DNA from: Planctomycetales bacterium
GTDB taxonomy: Bacteria; Planctomycetota; Phycisphaerae; SM23-33
DNA length: 14,690 bases
Assembly: GCA_030642005.1 (NCBI GenBank)
Contig: DAOWOP010000051.1
Coordinates: 1-14,690, forward strand
Reading direction: 5' to 3'
This document shows positions 12,477 to 14,690 of the stretch, piece after piece. How positions within the stretch are numbered: position 1 is the stretch's first letter; the number at the start of each line of letters is the position of its first letter. The notes beneath the pieces are model-generated. The model saw only the letters and a program-made list of their open reading frames with translations, ran no database searches and was not told the origin of the DNA. Position numbers and translations under genes: made by a program.

Positions 12477-13465
12477 ATAGCGGATTGCGAGCGGCAATTG
12501 CGGGCGTCGGAGCGTACGTTCCCGCCAAGGTGCTTACCAATGCCGATTTTGAGCGGATGGTCGATACGTCCGACGAATGGATAACCAAGCGCACCGGCAT
12601 CAAGGAGCGCCACATCGCCGAAGAAGGCGAATCAACCGTGTCAATGGCGATTGAGGCGTCCCGGCGGGCCTGCAAAAACGCCGGTATCGAACCGGGCGAA
12701 CTGGACATGATCGCCTGCGCGACCATCACTCCCGATACGCTCTGCCCGTCCAGCGCCTGTTATATCCAGCAAGGTCTGGGCGCGCCCGAAGCGGCTGTTT
12801 TCGACCTGTCGGCTGCGTGCAGCGGATTCGTCTATTGCCTGGCGATTGCCAGGCGGTTCATCGAAGCAGGCCAGTTCAAAAACTGCCTCGTCATCGGCGC
12901 AGAGACCATCAGCCGGTTCACCGACTACGAAGACCGAGGCAGTTGCATCCTCTTCGGCGACGGCGCCGGAGCGGTCGTCCTGAAACCGACCGAAGATGAC
13001 GCAAAGGGCATCCGGTACACCGTCATGCACGCCGACGGCAAGGGGTGGGACTACATCTGGATACCCGCAGGCGGGTCAAAACTGCCCGCATCGCAGCAGA
13101 CGGTTGAACAACGCCTGCATTACCTGAAAATGCGGGGCAGGGACGTGTACAAGTTCGCCATAGAAAAGATGCAGTGGCTCCTGGAAGACTGCATGAAAGC
13201 CTGCGACCTTACGCCCGACGACGTGGACCTTGTCGTCCCGCACCAGGTAAATATTCGGATTCTAAAATCGGCCACGGAAAAACTGAAATTCCCGATGGAA
13301 AAGGTCTATGTCAACATAGACAGGTACGGCAACACCTCGGCTGCTTCTATCCCTATAGCACTGGATGAGGCGGTCCGGTCCGGGCGTATCGGGCCAGGCT
13401 CAACGGTGCTGCTGATCGCCTTCGGCGCAGGCCTGACCTGGGCAGGGGCCGTCGTAAAACTGTAA
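12473..13465 (+). CDS. fabH: beta-ketoacyl-ACP synthase III
   Basis: FabH condenses acetyl-CoA (or another acyl-CoA) with malonyl-ACP to start type II fatty-acid synthesis. The 330-aa protein begins RAAIAGVGAYVPAKVLTN and has TSDEWITKRTGIKERHIA, catalytic Cys116 in DLSAACSGFVY, the His motif VPHQVNIRI (commonly PHQAN) and the Asn motif YGNTSAASIPIAL, completing the Cys-His-Asn triad. FGDGAGAVVL and AFGAGLTWAGAVV are also typical. The start at ATG 12473 is chosen because GGAG (12462-12465) lies 7 nt upstream and the protein aligns from there; the frame is open further upstream (to 12344) but that part overlaps plsX. It is translationally coupled to plsX by ATGA. Confidence 0.96.
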   Translation: MNSGLRAAIAGVGAYVPAKVLTNADFERMVDTSDEWITKRTGIKERHIAEEGESTVSMAIEASRRACKNAGIEPGELDMIACATITPDTLCPSSACYIQQGLGAPEAAVFDLSAACSGFVYCLAIARRFIEAGQFKNCLVIGAETISRFTDYEDRGSCILFGDGAGAVVLKPTEDDAKGIRYTVMHADGKGWDYIWIPAGGSKLPASQQTVEQRLHYLKMRGRDVYKFAIEKMQWLLEDCMKACDLTPDDVDLVVPHQVNIRILKSATEKLKFPMEKVYVNIDRYGNTSAASIPIALDEAVRSGRIGPGSTVLLIAFGAGLTWAGAVVKL

Positions 13466-13466
13466 A

Positions 13467-13596
13467 AGAGGCCACAGAGGCACAGAGAACACAGAGATAA
13501 ATGAAATTTCCAATTTCCAATTTTCAATTTCCAATTGAAAGAACATTTGACAATTCATCTAATCAATTGCAAATTGCCAAGAGTCCTCTGTGGCAG
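13467..13596. repeat. intergenic repeat element with CACAGAG motifs, heptamers and terminal inverted repeats
   Basis: GCCACAGAGG (13471-13480) has its exact reverse complement CCTCTGTGGC at 13585-13594, bracketing the fabH-fabD gap. Inside are CACAGAG three times (13473-13479, 13481-13487, 13490-13496), then five AATTTCC-like heptamers (13505-13539) and two AATTGCM heptamers (13565-13578). The inverted ends and lack of genes suggest a small MITE-like element or a composite of simple repeats. It occupies nearly the whole gap, and its right end contributes the fabD ribosome-binding AGG. Confidence 0.55.
13505..13539. repeat. tandem heptamer repeat, five units, between fabH and fabD
   Basis: The units AATTTCC, AATTTCC, AATTTTC, AATTTCC and AATTGAA follow in exact 7-base phase. 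The period and ATT core match the arrays at 1931 and 8356. Confidence 0.72.
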
Positions 13597-13604
13597 GTTT
13601 TTCG

Positions 13605-14549
13605 ATGAAAACAGCGTTTTTATTTCCGGGTCAGGGCGCACAGCAGGTCGGGATGATGTCCGACCTTGCTGATGCGTCGTCGTTGGCGAGGAGCGTCTTC
13701 GCCGCCGCCGATGAACAGTTGGGCTATGCGCTTAGCGAGATATGCTTCCATGGACCGGCAGAACGCCTCGACGCCACGGATATTGCCCAGCCGGCGATGT
13801 TCGTCTGTTCCGCCGCCGCCGCTGCCGCAATGAAAGAGGCGCTGGGCGACAATGCACCCGTCGCTGCGATGGCTGCGGGACTGAGCCTGGGAGAATACAC
13901 TGCCCTGCACGCAGCCGGGGCTATAGACTTCTGCTCGGCGCTGGACCTGGTAGCCAAGCGCGGGCGGTTTATGGCCGAAGCATCCGAAGCCCGTCCGTCG
14001 GGCATGGTCAGTATTATCGGGCTGGACGAGCAGAAAGTCGTCGAACTTTGCATCGCAGCGGCCGAGGGAGCCGTCCTTGCGCCGGCGAATTTCAACAGCC
14101 CCGGACAGATCGTAATCTCCGGCGACATTGAGGCGTGCAAACAGGCGGCGGAACTGGCGAAGGAATTCGGCGCCAAAGGGGCTATGCCCCTGAAGGTCGC
14201 AGGGGCCTTTCACAGCGAATTTATGGCTCCGGCGGCGGAAAAACTCGCCCAGGCCATCGCTGGCGTTGAAATCCGCACGCCGGAACTGCCGGTAATTGCA
14301 AATGTCGATGCCGAACCGCACGGGAATGCCGAGTCGATAAAGGATAAACTCATCCGGCAGATGACATCGCCGGTCAGGTGGGAACAGTCGGTTCGCCGGA
14401 TGCTGGATGATGGCGTCGAGCGGTTTTATGAAATCGGGTCCGGCAGGGTCCTTGCCGGGCTGATGAGGCGGATCGACCGCCGGGTAAAAGTTGTAAGCAT
14501 TAATTCCGCCGCCGCCCTGGCCGAACTGGCCGGCGTACTGGTGCAATAA
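13605..14549 (+). CDS. fabD: malonyl-CoA:ACP transacylase
   Basis: FabD moves malonate from CoA to acyl carrier protein for chain extension. The 314-aa protein starts MKTAFLFPGQGAQQVGMM, with the oxyanion Gln10 in PGQGAQ, the nucleophile Ser94 in GLSLGEYTAL (most FabDs have GHSLGE, so the residue before Ser is Leu here), the malonate-binding Arg in AKRGRFMAEA, and the catalytic His in VAGAFHSEFMAPA. NSPGQIVISG and MTSPVRWEQSVRRML complete the pattern. ATG 13605 is preferred over the in-frame GTG 13590 because AGG (13595-13597) lies 7 nt upstream and the conserved N-terminus begins here. It ends with two consecutive TAA stops. The gap to fabH is filled by a repeat element, so transcription from a separate promoter is possible. 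Confidence 0.96.
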   Translation: MKTAFLFPGQGAQQVGMMSDLADASSLARSVFAAADEQLGYALSEICFHGPAERLDATDIAQPAMFVCSAAAAAAMKEALGDNAPVAAMAAGLSLGEYTALHAAGAIDFCSALDLVAKRGRFMAEASEARPSGMVSIIGLDEQKVVELCIAAAEGAVLAPANFNSPGQIVISGDIEACKQAAELAKEFGAKGAMPLKVAGAFHSEFMAPAAEKLAQAIAGVEIRTPELPVIANVDAEPHGNAESIKDKLIRQMTSPVRWEQSVRRMLDDGVERFYEIGSGRVLAGLMRRIDRRVKVVSINSAAALAELAGVLVQ

Positions 14550-14570
14550 TAACGTCGTCGTATAGAATAA

Positions 14571-14585
14571 TCGCCGTACCGGCGA
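14571..14585 (+). other. small hairpin between fabD and fabG
   Basis: TCGCCG-TAC-CGGCGA is a perfect 6-bp G+C-rich stem with a 3-base loop in the 71-bp fabD-fabG gap. No T-run follows, so it is not a terminator; it could tune expression within the operon. Confidence 0.3.
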
Positions 14586-14620
14586 CGGCTAAGCGAGAAT
14601 GTGAAACAGGAACGACAATC

Positions 14621-14690
14621 ATGGCCGAAAACGAACAAGTCGCAATCGTAACGGGCGCCAGCCGGGGCATCGGACTGGAAATCACCCGCC
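14621..14690 (+). CDS. fabG: 3-oxoacyl-ACP reductase (3' partial)
   Basis: Only 23 codons are present before the window ends. The protein starts MAENEQVAIVTGASRGIGLE, the first beta strand and TGxxxGIG nucleotide-binding motif of a short-chain dehydrogenase. AGGA (14608-14611) lies 9 nt before ATG 14621. Placement directly after fabD in a plsX-fabH-fabD cluster makes FabG, the NADPH-dependent reductase of type II fatty-acid synthesis, the best call. The catalytic Ser-Tyr-Lys lie outside the window and cannot be checked. Confidence 0.88.
   Translation, partial: MAENEQVAIVTGASRGIGLEITR

Overview
The window looks like a chromosomal core region of a high-G+C planctomycete-type bacterium, most likely of the class Phycisphaerae. 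This is inferred from gene content (a RecA with a PETTPGGRALKF L2 region, a FabD with GLSLGE at its active site, a four-cysteine L32, and short ATT-based heptamer repeats between genes) and was not tested by a search. Nearly every core gene is recognisable and intact.

Layout. Positions 1-190 hold the 3' end of an unidentified plus-strand gene. It converges on a minus-strand replication pair, dnaN (sliding clamp, 803-1915) and a DUF721/DciA-type helicase-loader gene (272-646), separated by a nested palindromic repeat. tmk (2064-2768) diverges from dnaN, and the two candidate promoters overlap at their -35 boxes. Then follow an A+T-richer two-gene module of unknown function (3028-3850), a PfkB-family sugar kinase (3860-4765), a perfect 28-nt palindrome, thpR (4852-5421), recA (5535-6575), a second A+T-richer module (about 6580-8220), alaS (8453-11140), and the lipid cluster rpmF-plsX-fabH-fabD-fabG (11276 to the window end), with plsX and fabH overlapping by ATGA.

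The most interesting region is between recA and alaS. The last 124 bp of recA occur twice, 1,770 bp apart (6454-6577 and 8224-8347). A 57-bp core is identical and the sequence on both sides of it has diverged. The second copy is a headless, in-frame recA tail that still lies before the old recA terminator and alaS. A short element therefore appears to have entered the 3' end of recA, supplying a replacement tail that keeps RecA full length. Its cargo is a 452-aa protein with a proteasome/HslV-like Ntn-hydrolase N-terminus (Thr2, Asp18 and Lys34 match HslV T1/D17/K33 in spacing) and an overlapping 56-aa basic protein. I know of no described system with this composition; it is the best candidate here for something new, perhaps a peptidase-based accessory or conflict module.

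The core genes cover DNA replication (dnaN, dciA, tmk), recombination (recA), RNA processing and translation (thpR, alaS, rpmF) and the start of phospholipid and fatty-acid synthesis (plsX, fabH, fabD, fabG). I saw no tRNA, rRNA, CRISPR array, transposase or integrase in the window.
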